Source: Nitratiruptor sp. YY09-18
GTDB taxonomy: Bacteria; Campylobacterota; Campylobacteria; Campylobacterales; Nitratiruptoraceae
Direction of reading: 5' to 3'
NCBI RefSeq assembly: GCF_016593235.1
Contig: NZ_AP023065.1
Location: forward strand, 620,001-684,000
DNA: 64,000 bases
In this document: positions 16,275-25,714 of the stretch, piece after piece
How positions within the stretch are numbered: the first letter of the stretch is position 1
How the letters are laid out: the number at the start of each line of letters is the position of its first letter
Translations under genes and position numbers: made by a program
Notes under the pieces: generated by a model
What the model was told of the DNA's origin: nothing
Databases searched by the model: none
The model's input: only the letters and a program-made list of their open reading frames with translations

Positions 16275-19088
16275 ATGAATAAGATAAAAATTTTTGGAGC
16301 AAAACAGCACAATCTCAAAAATATCAATCTCGAAATTCCAAAAAACAAGCTTGTTGTCTTTACGGGACTATCTGGGAGCGGGAAGAGTACGCTGGCTTTT
16401 GATACACTCTATGCTGAAGGGCAGCGTCGCTACATCGAATCGCTCTCAAGTTATGCAAGGCAGTTTCTTGATAAGCTTGATAAACCAGATGTAGATAAAA
16501 TCGAGGGGCTTACTCCAGCAATTGCTATAGAGCAAAAGACTACGAGTAAAAACCCGCGTAGTACTGTAGGTACAGTAACTGAGATTTATGATTACTTGCG
16601 GCTTTTGTATGCTCGTATCGGCACACAGCACTGTCATCTGTGTGGCAAGCCTATTTCACATATGACTCCTACGGATATTATCAATCAAGTTTTAGCACTT
16701 CCTGAGGGGAGTAAACTAGTTATATTAGCTCCCCTTATAAAAGAGAAGAAAGGAAGTTTTACTGATCTTTTGGATTCCTTGCGCCAAAAAGGTTATGTGC
16801 GGGCAATGATAGATGGTGTCATGGTTCGCTTGGATGAGGAGATAGAACTATCAAAAACGAAAAAACATACCATTAAAGTGGTAATCGATAGGGTTGTTAT
16901 CAAAGACGAAAACAGCTCACGTATTGCAGATGATATAGAAAAGGCATTGAAGCTAAGCTATGGTGAAGTGGAAATAAACGTACTCAATGCCAAAGATGTT
17001 GGAGCAAAGGAGCACTACCACTACAGCGAACATCTTGCATGTTTTGATTGTAAGGTAAGTTTTGAACCATTGGAGCCTCTAAGCTTTTCGTTCAACTCTC
17101 CCAAAGGGGCATGTAGCGAGTGCGATGGTCTAGGTATTCGCTATGCAATAGATTTTGATAAGATCATCGATCAGCACAAAACTATTACCAAAGGCGCTAT
17201 CAAGTTTTTGTATGGTTATAATAAAAGCTACTACTTTAACTTTCTCAAAGCCTTTTGTGAGAATGAAGGAATACCGCTCGATAAGCCCTATGAGGAATTA
17301 GCCGAATATGAGAAAAAAGCGATTCTTTACGGCACTCCAAATCCTGTAAGCTTTACGTGGAAGCGTCACCGCCTTACACGCACTTGGCCTGGTGTGGTGC
17401 GCATAGCATACGATATGTTCAAAGAGGAAAAAGAGCTCAGTGAATATATGAGTGAAAAGGTGTGCGATAAGTGTGGGGGTCATAGGCTCAAACCTCAAAG
17501 TCTCGCAGTAAAAGTTGCAGGCAAAGGATTGGCTGATATTTTGGATATGCCAATTGATGAGGCCTATTGTTTTTTTGCAGATGAAGAGAATTTTGGCTAT
17601 TTGAGTGAGCAGCAGCAAAGAATTGCGGCACCAATTCTCAAAGAGATCAAGGAGCGCCTCTTTTTCCTTGTAGATGTAGGTTTGGGCTATCTCACTCTTG
17701 GTCGCGATGCTAGGACTATTAGCGGAGGTGAATCACAGCGCATCCGCATAGCCAGCCAGATAGGAAGTGGTCTTACGGGTGTAATGTATGTGCTCGATGA
17801 GCCAAGTATCGGTCTGCATGAGCGAGATACTCTCAAGCTTATTCGTACCCTTAAAAATCTTCAAAAGAAGGGCAATAGCGTCATTGTCGTTGAACATGAC
17901 AAAGAGACAATAGAAGCAGCAGACTTTATAGTAGATATCGGACCAGGAGCTGGAAAAAATGGTGGTGAAGTGGTCTTTGCTGGAGATGTAAAGAGCCTCA
18001 AAAAGAGTGATACACTCACTGCTAAGTATCTTAGTGGCAAAAAGAGGGTAGAGTATAGATTTGATAGAGAACAAAAAAAGTGGCTCCATATTCGCAATGT
18101 TACTATCAACAACATCAAAAATCTCGATGTGAGCTTTCCACTCCAAAATTTCGTAGCGGTTACTGGTGTGAGTGGAAGTGGTAAGAGCTCACTTGTACTG
18201 CAAACTCTCTTACCAGTTGCCAAGGAGGCTCTCAATAAGGCTAAGAAGGTCAGAAAAGTAGCCGGAGTGGAGATTGAGGGACTAGAGCATCTTGATAAAG
18301 TGATCTACCTTGATCAAAGTCCTATTGGACGTACACCTCGCAGCAATCCTGCAACATATACAGGAGTTATGGATGAGATACGTGCTCTCTTTGCCAAAAC
18401 AAAAGAGGCACAGCTCCGAGGCTATGGGCCAGGGCGTTTTAGCTTCAATGTTCCAGGTGGTAGATGTGAGAAGTGTAAGGGGGAAGGTGAGCTCAAAATC
18501 GAGATGCACTTCTTGCCAGATATTATGATCAAGTGTGATGCATGCCATGGAAGGCGCTATAATGAGCAGACTCTAGAGGTAGCGTACAAAGGTAAAAATA
18601 TAGCAGATGTTTTAGAGATGAGTGTGGATGAGGCATTAGAGTTTTTCAAAAATATTCCAAAGATCTACAAAAAGCTCAAAACTTTACAAGATGTGGGACT
18701 TGGCTATATAACTCTAGGCCAAAATGCAGTGACACTCAGTGGTGGAGAGGCGCAGCGTATCAAGCTGGCCAAGGAACTTAGCAGGCGCGATACTGGAAAA
18801 ACCCTCTACATTCTTGATGAGCCTACAACTGGTCTGCATTTTGCAGATGTGGATAGGCTTGTTGGCGTGTTGCACTCTTTGGTCTCACTTGGCAATAGCG
18901 TTATTGTGATTGAGCACAATCTCGATGTGATTAAAAATGCCGATTACATCATCGATATGGGACCAGAAGGTGGAACAAAAGGTGGCAAGGTAATAGCTAC
19001 CGGAACGCCGCTTGAAGTAGCAAAGAGTTACAAAGAGAGCGGTAGTTACACAGGAGAGTTTTTGGCTAAAGAGCTCAAAATTGATTGA
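16275..19088 (+). CDS. uvrA: Excinuclease ABC subunit A
   Basis: UvrA is the damage-sensing ABC ATPase of nucleotide excision repair. The 937-residue protein has both ATP sites: Walker A GLSGSGKS near 31-38 and GVSGSGKS near 633-640, with two ABC signatures (TISGGESQR and TLSGGEAQR). The zinc-binding cysteine pairs CHLCGKP, CFDCK...CSECDG and CEKCKGEGE...CDACHG are intact. Length is normal. The 3' end overlaps a small convergent secreted-protein gene by 14 bases. Confidence 0.98.
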   Translation: MNKIKIFGAKQHNLKNINLEIPKNKLVVFTGLSGSGKSTLAFDTLYAEGQRRYIESLSSYARQFLDKLDKPDVDKIEGLTPAIAIEQKTTSKNPRSTVGTVTEIYDYLRLLYARIGTQHCHLCGKPISHMTPTDIINQVLALPEGSKLVILAPLIKEKKGSFTDLLDSLRQKGYVRAMIDGVMVRLDEEIELSKTKKHTIKVVIDRVVIKDENSSRIADDIEKALKLSYGEVEINVLNAKDVGAKEHYHYSEHLACFDCKVSFEPLEPLSFSFNSPKGACSECDGLGIRYAIDFDKIIDQHKTITKGAIKFLYGYNKSYYFNFLKAFCENEGIPLDKPYEELAEYEKKAILYGTPNPVSFTWKRHRLTRTWPGVVRIAYDMFKEEKELSEYMSEKVCDKCGGHRLKPQSLAVKVAGKGLADILDMPIDEAYCFFADEENFGYLSEQQQRIAAPILKEIKERLFFLVDVGLGYLTLGRDARTISGGESQRIRIASQIGSGLTGVMYVLDEPSIGLHERDTLKLIRTLKNLQKKGNSVIVVEHDKETIEAADFIVDIGPGAGKNGGEVVFAGDVKSLKKSDTLTAKYLSGKKRVEYRFDREQKKWLHIRNVTINNIKNLDVSFPLQNFVAVTGVSGSGKSSLVLQTLLPVAKEALNKAKKVRKVAGVEIEGLEHLDKVIYLDQSPIGRTPRSNPATYTGVMDEIRALFAKTKEAQLRGYGPGRFSFNVPGGRCEKCKGEGELKIEMHFLPDIMIKCDACHGRRYNEQTLEVAYKGKNIADVLEMSVDEALEFFKNIPKIYKKLKTLQDVGLGYITLGQNAVTLSGGEAQRIKLAKELSRRDTGKTLYILDEPTTGLHFADVDRLVGVLHSLVSLGNSVIVIEHNLDVIKNADYIIDMGPEGGTKGGKVIATGTPLEVAKSYKESGSYTGEFLAKELKID

Positions 19089-19398
19089 AACATTTTTTAG
19101 CTTCAATCTCACTCACTGCTCTTCCAAAACAGAGCTTTTGTTTTTCTAGAATTTTTATATCTCTTTGGAGTTTACTCGCATAAAAAGCTTTGGGAAAACT
19201 CATCGCAAAGGTTTTGGCAAGGGTATCGCTACGCTGATCGAGAGGGAACTTGTCTATGCAAAAGTTCGCTTCATTGTTCTCTAAGCATGCTAAGCGGCTT
19301 TTGTATGTCTGTATAATTGCATCAATCGCTACAATCTGAGACGTTTTCATATCAGCAAAAGCTAATGAAACGATAGCTAAAAGCAAAAATTTTTTCAT
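19075..19398 (-). CDS. Small secreted four-cysteine protein of unknown function
   Basis: This 107-residue protein begins with a signal peptide (MKKFLLLAIVSLAFA, cleavage near 15-16). The mature part is helical and contains four cysteines near residues 38, 47, 91 and 103, compatible with two periplasmic disulfides. AAAGGAGAT precedes the ATG, and a TATAAT on the same strand (19421-19416) lies upstream. These expression signals support a real gene although it overlaps the end of uvrA. I do not recognise a family. Confidence 0.62.
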   Translation of the reverse strand: MKKFLLLAIVSLAFADMKTSQIVAIDAIIQTYKSRLACLENNEANFCIDKFPLDQRSDTLAKTFAMSFPKAFYASKLQRDIKILEKQKLCFGRAVSEIEAKKCFNQF

Positions 19399-19415
19399 AG
19401 ATCTCCTTTGGCGTA

Positions 19416-19421
19416 ATTATA
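19416..19421 (-). promoter_or_regulatory. -10 box for the small secreted protein gene
   Basis: Reverse-strand TATAAT preceded by TTTTG, about 18 bases before the start codon. This gives a very short leader of about 10 bases containing the ribosome site. Confidence 0.4.
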
Positions 19422-19434
19422 CAAAAGGATAGCA

Positions 19435-19770
19435 ATGATTAAAAGTATCAAAGATAAGATGCTAGCATCCGCAATAAAGACAACGCTTAATAATTTTATA
19501 AAAGAGTTTGGCAAAATAGAGCATATGAAGCTTGATACGCAAACAAAGAGTATCGAAGCAACACTATTTTTGATAGGTGAGAGAGAACCGCTCGAAGTTA
19601 CTATCTCAAACTACACTTTGGTACAAAAAGATGATGGATACTATTTGCAACTGCAAAGAATTAAAACTTCAAAAGAGTGGATTACAAAGGCTGCAGCCAC
19701 ATATCTCACCAAGAGGGCTCTTTTGAAAATTCCAGATAAGTTTGTCGCAATAATCAAAAAGGTATTGTGA
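19435..19770 (+). CDS. Small protein of unknown function upstream of polA
   Basis: This 111-residue protein is not recognised. It is basic, soluble, has no signal peptide, and shows a helix (1-26), a small beta-sheet region (30-82) and a C-terminal amphipathic helix. AAGGATAG lies before the ATG. Its stop TGA at 19768-19770 also forms the TG of an extended -10 element for polA. The protein-like composition and its fit between neighbours support it as a gene. Confidence 0.6.
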   Translation: MIKSIKDKMLASAIKTTLNNFIKEFGKIEHMKLDTQTKSIEATLFLIGEREPLEVTISNYTLVQKDDGYYLQLQRIKTSKEWITKAAATYLTKRALLKIPDKFVAIIKKVL

Positions 19771-19776
19771 TATAAT
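19768..19776 (+). promoter_or_regulatory. Extended -10 promoter of polA
   Basis: TGATATAAT is a perfect TGnTATAAT extended -10. The TGA is the stop codon of the preceding gene. Transcription would begin near 19783, about 13 bases before the polA ATG. No -35 hexamer is evident. Confidence 0.5.
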
Positions 19777-19795
19777 CTCGATAAAAAGGTTGTGG

Positions 19796-22462
19796 ATGAA
19801 GACACTTACAGTCATCGATACCTTCGGTTTTTTCTTTCGCAGTTTCTACGCTCTTCCACCACTCAAAAGCAAAAAGGGCTTTCCTACAGGACTTTTAACA
19901 GGATTTATCAACTTTATCAACTCTTTGGTAAGTGAAGAGAAGAGTGATTACATAGTCTTTGCTCTTGATAGTGAAGGGCCAAGTTTTCGCGCACAAATCG
20001 ATCCAAACTACAAAGCGCAGCGCCCAGAGCCTCCTGCAGAGCTCAAAGAGCAGCTTCCTGTTGCAATCTCTTGGATAGAGAAGATGGGATTTGCAACGCT
20101 CTCAAAAGAGGGGTTTGAAGCTGATGATATTATCGCTTCTTTGGTTCAATGTGCAAAAGAACAAAATATCAAAGTCAAAATAGTATCTCACGATAAAGAC
20201 CTCTACCAGCTCATTGATGATGGCAAGGTGGTGCTCTTTGATCCGATTAAAAAAGAGGAGATCGATGAGGAGAAGGCTACCAAAAAGTTTGGCATTCCTC
20301 CAAAACTTATCCGTGATTACCTTGCACTTGTAGGAGATAGTGCAGATAATATTCCTGGAGTGCGAGGTATTGGGCCCAAAACTGCAGTAAAACTCCTCCA
20401 AGAGTACGGATCATTAGAAAATATCTATGCCAATCTAGATAAGATTACACCACCAAGAGTTAAAAAGCTCTTGCAAGAGGGTAGAGAGAGAGCATTTTTG
20501 AGTAAAAAGCTCGTAGAATTACGCTTCGATGCACTTGATAGATGTGAGCTTGAGCGCTACCACATTCCTTCAATCAATCCTATCATCAAAATAGCAGATG
20601 AGCTTATTGAGTATGATATTACTGCAATTTTGCGCAAAATCAAGGCTGCTCCTGTAATTGAAGAAAAAAAGAGTAGATTGGAGTTTGAAGCGATCTGTCT
20701 TGATACAAAAGAGAAACTTTTGCACGTAATAGAAAAGATCCCTGATGGAGCACTCATAGCTTTCGATACAGAGACAGATAGTCTCGATACAAAAGAGGCA
20801 AATCTTGTTGGCTTTAGTTTTGCTTATGAAGATACGAAAGCCTACTACGTGCCCATCGGACACAAATATCTTGGTGTTGGTGATCAGGTAGCTTTAGAAG
20901 ATGGACTTGATGCGATTAAGAGACTATTTTCTTATCCAATTGTAGGACACAATCTCAAGTTTGACCTCTCCCTCCTCTATCGCTATGGTATAGAGAAAAA
21001 AAGAGAGATTGCTGATACTATGATTTTGGCATGGCTACTTGATCCTGAAAGCAGTGTGGGGCTTGATAGTGTTGCCAAAAGAATTCTGGGTTTCGATCTT
21101 ATAGCATACAAAGAGACAGTCAAAAAGGGTGAGGACTTTTCAGGTGTGGCGATAGAGAGTGCATGCAAATATGCAGCGGAAGATGCGATAGTGACGCTGC
21201 AACTTTACTATAAACTTCTCGATGCATTACAAGCAAAAGGGGCTAAACATCTTATCGATGAAGCAAGGAAAGTGGAGTTTCCTTTCATCAATACACTCAT
21301 AGATATGGAAAGAATTGGTATCAAAATAGATATACCTTTCTTCGAAAAGCTCAGAATGAAAACGCAGCAAAGGCTTGATGAGCTTACCGAAAAGATCTAC
21401 CAAGAGGCTGGGACTACATTTAATATCAACTCCACAAAGCAGTTGGCACATATACTCTTTGAAGTGCTCAAACTCCCACCACTCAAAAAGACCAAAAGTG
21501 GCTATAGCACAGATGAGAAGACTTTGCAAAGCCTTAGAGGGAAGCATCCTATAGTAGAGCTCATTTTAGAGTATCGTGAGCTTTTCAAACTCAAAAGCAC
21601 CTATATCGATCCACTTTTGAGCTATGCAAAAAAGGATCCAAATCATCGCATATATACGCAGTTTGTCCAGACAGGGACAGCAACGGGGCGATTGGCGAGT
21701 AAAAACCCCAATCTCCAAAATATTCCTATTAAAACTGAAGTGGGGCGTCAAATTCGCCAAGGATTCATTGCCCAAGAGGGGAAATTGCTAGTTGGAATTG
21801 ACTATTCCCAAATAGAGCTGCGCCTCTTAGCACATTTTAGCAAAGACCCTTCACTCATTGAAGCCTTTGAGAAAAACCAGGATATCCACCTCCAAACAGC
21901 AATCAAACTCTTTGGAGAAGAGAGAGCGAAGCAGATGCGAAATATCGCTAAGAGTATCAACTTTGGCCTCATTTATGGGATGGGGAGCAGGAAGCTGGCT
22001 GAGACATTGGGAATTAGTACAAAAGAGGCTAAAGAGATCATCGAGAGTTACTTTCAATCTTTTCCAACGGTCAAGAGCTATTTAGAAAGTATTCAGGAGT
22101 TTGCAAAAAGCCATGGCTATGTGGAGACGCTTCTAGGGCGTCGTCGCTATTTTGACTTTGCTTCTGCAACAGGTGCAAGACTTGCAGCTTTTATGCGTGA
22201 ATCGATCAATACAGTTTTTCAAGGAAGTGCAGCAGATCTCATCAAACTCTCTATGAACAGAATTGAAGAGGAGATAGAGAGTAAAAATCTGCCAGCGCAT
22301 ATGCTTTTACAGATTCACGATGAACTCATATTTGAGATAGATGTGGAGCATGCCCAGACTCTCGCTCAGCAATTTAAAAAGATTATGGAGAGTATTTATC
22401 CCCTCAATGTTCCGCTGCAGTGCTCTGTGGGAGTAGCGAAACGGTGGGGAGAATTAAAGTAA
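19796..22462 (+). CDS. polA: DNA polymerase I
   Basis: The 888-residue protein carries all three Pol I domains. The 5'-3' exonuclease domain (about 1-260) has the FFFRSFYALP start and GVRGIGPKTA helix-hairpin-helix. The 3'-5' exonuclease domain has an intact FDTETDS motif with Asp324 and Glu326, so proofreading appears retained. The polymerase domain has motif A GIDYSQIELRLLAHFS, finger motif INFGLIYGMG and motif C LQIHDELIFE. Start at ATG 19796 is favoured by AAAAAGG six bases upstream; a TTG two codons earlier is the alternative. Confidence 0.97.
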   Translation: MKTLTVIDTFGFFFRSFYALPPLKSKKGFPTGLLTGFINFINSLVSEEKSDYIVFALDSEGPSFRAQIDPNYKAQRPEPPAELKEQLPVAISWIEKMGFATLSKEGFEADDIIASLVQCAKEQNIKVKIVSHDKDLYQLIDDGKVVLFDPIKKEEIDEEKATKKFGIPPKLIRDYLALVGDSADNIPGVRGIGPKTAVKLLQEYGSLENIYANLDKITPPRVKKLLQEGRERAFLSKKLVELRFDALDRCELERYHIPSINPIIKIADELIEYDITAILRKIKAAPVIEEKKSRLEFEAICLDTKEKLLHVIEKIPDGALIAFDTETDSLDTKEANLVGFSFAYEDTKAYYVPIGHKYLGVGDQVALEDGLDAIKRLFSYPIVGHNLKFDLSLLYRYGIEKKREIADTMILAWLLDPESSVGLDSVAKRILGFDLIAYKETVKKGEDFSGVAIESACKYAAEDAIVTLQLYYKLLDALQAKGAKHLIDEARKVEFPFINTLIDMERIGIKIDIPFFEKLRMKTQQRLDELTEKIYQEAGTTFNINSTKQLAHILFEVLKLPPLKKTKSGYSTDEKTLQSLRGKHPIVELILEYRELFKLKSTYIDPLLSYAKKDPNHRIYTQFVQTGTATGRLASKNPNLQNIPIKTEVGRQIRQGFIAQEGKLLVGIDYSQIELRLLAHFSKDPSLIEAFEKNQDIHLQTAIKLFGEERAKQMRNIAKSINFGLIYGMGSRKLAETLGISTKEAKEIIESYFQSFPTVKSYLESIQEFAKSHGYVETLLGRRRYFDFASATGARLAAFMRESINTVFQGSAADLIKLSMNRIEEEIESKNLPAHMLLQIHDELIFEIDVEHAQTLAQQFKKIMESIYPLNVPLQCSVGVAKRWGELK

Positions 22463-22505
22463 TATAAAAGTTAGGTGCTATGTACGATATTATGAGAGTT
22501 TTTAG

Positions 22506-22522
22506 CCCTTTTTGCTTACAAT
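22506..22522 (+). promoter_or_regulatory. Promoter of ccsBA
   Basis: CCCTTTTTGCTTACAAT has a -10 hexamer TACAAT at 22517-22522 preceded by a T run and TG, the usual Campylobacterota sigma-70 layout without a clear -35. It lies about 30 bases before the ATG at 22552, in the 89-base gap after polA. Confidence 0.45.
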
Positions 22523-22551
22523 TGATAACTACTTCTATAAAGGTTTCATAG

Positions 22552-25500
22552 ATGCTTAAGAAGATTCAAAAAGCTTTTTTCTCCATTAAATCTGCAGTCA
22601 TTATGATGATGCTCTTTGCTATGAGCATAGGAACTGCTACATTCATTGAAAATGACTACGGCTCATCTACTGCATGGGCACTTGTGTATACTGCAAAATG
22701 GTTTGAGATTTTGCTAGTGCTCCTTGCTCTTAATCTTTTATACAATATTTTCAAATTCAGGCTCTTTCGCAAAGAGAAATTCTTCACAGGACTCTTCCAC
22801 CTCGCTTTTATCATTATCCTCATTGGTGCGGCGGTAACCCGCTATTTTGGCTATGAAGGAACTATGCATATTCGAGAAGGAAGCTCGAGCAATACAATCT
22901 TGAGTGCACGTACCTATTTGCAAATAACAGCAAAAAAGGGAAGAAGATATTTAGAGTATGTAGAACCAATATATCTCTCTAAGATAGGTTCAAACAGCTT
23001 CAAACGCGCTATCGATTTTGATGGACATAAAATCACAGTGGAATTGGAAAAATATCTACCCAATGCAACATTTAAGCTTGTTGAAGACAAAAATGGCAAA
23101 CCGGTAGTGGATTTGGTTCTGAGTGCTGGAAGCGGAAGAGTGGAGAAGGTTTTGCGCCAGGGCGAATTTATAGATCTGGGTGATGTAGTTATCAGTTTTG
23201 ATGCTGCAATTGCACCTCACAAACCACATATCAAAATCACCAAAGAAGGAAATAAGCTCTTTTTACAAGCACCATTTGTGGTGCAGACGATGCATATGGC
23301 TGATCGTAAAAAACAAAGCTACTTTGCCAACGCAAAAGTACCGCTTGAACCTGGAAAACTCTACTCCATAGCTGGACTCAATCTTGTGCTCAAAGATTAC
23401 AAACCTCATGCGAAAGTAGAGATCCTCTCAAAAGATCGCTATGCCAAAAACTATCCAGGCAAAGATGCAGTGGTTTTGCGTATCAGTGATGGAAAAGAGA
23501 CAAAAGAGGTTACACTTTTTGGCAAAAACGGGGTCGAAGGAGAACCAGTAACTGTGAAGCTAGGAGATCTGCAACTTACCCTTGCGTATGGAGCAAGACG
23601 TATTATACTGCCATTTGCTATAAAGTTACGAGACTTTCAGCTTGAGCGTTATCCTGGATCGATGAGTCCAAGCTCATATGCGAGTGAAGTGACAGTTATA
23701 GATAAAGATAAAAGTTTTGATTATAGGATATATATGAACCATGTGCTTGATTACAAAGGATATAGATTTTTCCAAAGCTCATATGATATGGACGAGAAGG
23801 GTACAATTCTCTCAGTCAATCACGATCCAGGTACACTCATCACATATATCGGCTATTTTCTCTTGGCACTTGGCATGATCTTGCACTTCTTCTCACCACA
23901 AAGTAGATTCCAAAAGCTTGCTAGAATGACTAAAAAGGTGCAAGAGCAGCGTATGAGTATGCTAGCAAAGAATCTCCTTGTACTCTTGCTTTTTGGTTTT
24001 ACTACACTCCATCTTTATGCAGCCGACCCTCTTGATACTGCTAAAAAGATTGCCAAAACGCACGCAGACAAGTTTGGCGGCAAACTCTTAGTTCAAGATA
24101 CAAGCGGACGTATAGAGCCTATGGATACACTCTCGCGTATGGTTATGGCAAAACTAACCAAAAAAGAAGAACTCTACGGGCTTGATGCCAATCAGTTCTA
24201 TCTTGGAATGACTGTTAAGCCAGAAATTTTTCAAAAGATCAAAATGATCTATGTACACCATCCAGCCATCAAGAAGATCATAGGTCTTAGATCAGATGAG
24301 AAGTATGCAAGCTTTGAGCAGTTTTTTGATCCAAAAAGGGGAGGAGCATATAAGCTCGAACTCTATGTACAAAAAGCTGTAGCCAAAAAACCTGGTGCAC
24401 GCAACCAATTTGACAAAGATATTATCAAAGTAGACGAGCGGGTCAATGTGGCGTATATGGTCTATACCGGTACACTCTTTCGTATCATCCCAAATCCACA
24501 GGATAAAAATGGCAAATGGCTCTCCCCAATCGATGCTATAAAGATGCTACCACAAAAAGAGGCACAGATGGTACAAGTGGTGCTTGCCAACTATTTCACT
24601 GCGGTTGATGAGGGGATAGCGAGTGGTAACTGGAAAAAAGCTGATAAAGCACTTGATGTCGTAGCAGATTTGCAACACTACTATGGATCTGGAATTCTTC
24701 CACCACAAAAAAAGATCGAAGCGGAGCTGCTGTACAATAAGCTTGATATCTTTAATCGCCTCGTACCTTACTACATGATCATAGGCTTTGTGCTGCTACT
24801 TATTATAATTTTCCATCTTATAAATCCAAAATTTGAGGTGCAAAAAATTGTAAAAATTGGTGTATTTCTCATCTTCTTGGGATTTGTGGCGCAAACATTT
24901 GGAATGGCTCTTCGCTGGTACATTGCTGGGCATGCTCCTTGGAGTAACGGGTATGAGTCTATGGTCTATATTTCCTGGGCAACAATTTTTGCAGGATTTT
25001 TCTTTGCCAAAAAGAGCCCGATAGCCTTTGCGGCAACATCTTTGTTAGGTGGACTTATTCTTTTTGTAGCGCATCTTAACTGGATGGATCCACAAATTAC
25101 AAATCTCGTCCCAGTTTTAAAAAGCTACTGGCTTATGATTCATGTTTCAGTCATTACTGCTAGTTACGGATTTTTGGGACTCTCTGCCCTTTTGGCTTTT
25201 ATCGTGCTCATTCTCTACATCTTCACAACTCCAAAAAATAAAGATTTTATGATTTTGACATTTAAAGAGCTTACCTATATCAATGAGATGAGCCTTATTA
25301 TAGGGCTTGTGCTCGTGACTATTGGAAACTTTTTGGGTGGTGTGTGGGCAAATGAGAGCTGGGGGAGATACTGGGGTTGGGATCCCAAAGAGACATGGGC
25401 GGCTGTGACTATTTTGGTATATGCTTCAATAGAACATATACGCCTTATTCCACGGATGAATAGACTCTTTTTATATAATGTTTTAGCACTTCTTGGCTAT

Positions 25501-25680
25501 TCGAGTGTTATTATGACATATTTTGGTGTTAACTTTTATCTCAGTGGTCTCCACTCCTATGCACAAGGAGATCCTGTGCCAATTCCGCAGTGGGTATATT
25601 GGGCAGTTGCAATAGTTTTTACAATTATTGGTGCAGCCTATTACAAAAAACAAAAGCTCGGCTTGGATTTAAAGATTTAA
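22552..25680 (+). CDS. ccsBA: Fused cytochrome c biogenesis protein CcsBA (system II)
   Basis: The 1042-residue membrane protein fuses CcsB (ResB) and CcsA (ResC), which together export heme and attach it to CxxCH motifs of periplasmic cytochromes c. The N-terminal ResB part has several helices within 1-90, a large periplasmic domain and a helix near 430. A second hydrophobic stretch (about 471-492) precedes another periplasmic domain. The C-terminal CcsA part (about 740-1040) holds the heme-handling WWD-type motif WGRYWGWDPKETWA near 935-948. Fusion of both subunits is characteristic of Campylobacterota. The gene is monocistronic, with a terminator just after. Confidence 0.95.
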   Translation: MLKKIQKAFFSIKSAVIMMMLFAMSIGTATFIENDYGSSTAWALVYTAKWFEILLVLLALNLLYNIFKFRLFRKEKFFTGLFHLAFIIILIGAAVTRYFGYEGTMHIREGSSSNTILSARTYLQITAKKGRRYLEYVEPIYLSKIGSNSFKRAIDFDGHKITVELEKYLPNATFKLVEDKNGKPVVDLVLSAGSGRVEKVLRQGEFIDLGDVVISFDAAIAPHKPHIKITKEGNKLFLQAPFVVQTMHMADRKKQSYFANAKVPLEPGKLYSIAGLNLVLKDYKPHAKVEILSKDRYAKNYPGKDAVVLRISDGKETKEVTLFGKNGVEGEPVTVKLGDLQLTLAYGARRIILPFAIKLRDFQLERYPGSMSPSSYASEVTVIDKDKSFDYRIYMNHVLDYKGYRFFQSSYDMDEKGTILSVNHDPGTLITYIGYFLLALGMILHFFSPQSRFQKLARMTKKVQEQRMSMLAKNLLVLLLFGFTTLHLYAADPLDTAKKIAKTHADKFGGKLLVQDTSGRIEPMDTLSRMVMAKLTKKEELYGLDANQFYLGMTVKPEIFQKIKMIYVHHPAIKKIIGLRSDEKYASFEQFFDPKRGGAYKLELYVQKAVAKKPGARNQFDKDIIKVDERVNVAYMVYTGTLFRIIPNPQDKNGKWLSPIDAIKMLPQKEAQMVQVVLANYFTAVDEGIASGNWKKADKALDVVADLQHYYGSGILPPQKKIEAELLYNKLDIFNRLVPYYMIIGFVLLLIIIFHLINPKFEVQKIVKIGVFLIFLGFVAQTFGMALRWYIAGHAPWSNGYESMVYISWATIFAGFFFAKKSPIAFAATSLLGGLILFVAHLNWMDPQITNLVPVLKSYWLMIHVSVITASYGFLGLSALLAFIVLILYIFTTPKNKDFMILTFKELTYINEMSLIIGLVLVTIGNFLGGVWANESWGRYWGWDPKETWAAVTILVYASIEHIRLIPRMNRLFLYNVLALLGYSSVIMTYFGVNFYLSGLHSYAQGDPVPIPQWVYWAVAIVFTIIGAAYYKKQKLGLDLKI

Positions 25681-25688
25681 AATACAAC

Positions 25689-25708
25689 TCCTCCCTGGAG
25701 AGGGAGGA
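25689..25708. terminator. Bidirectional terminator between ccsBA and dnaJ
   Basis: A 7-base stem TCCTCCC (25689-25695) pairs with GGGAGGA (25702-25708) around a 6-base loop, between the ccsBA stop (25680) and the dnaJ stop (25715). AT-rich sequence follows on both sides. Confidence 0.65.
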
Positions 25709-25714
25709 TAAAAA

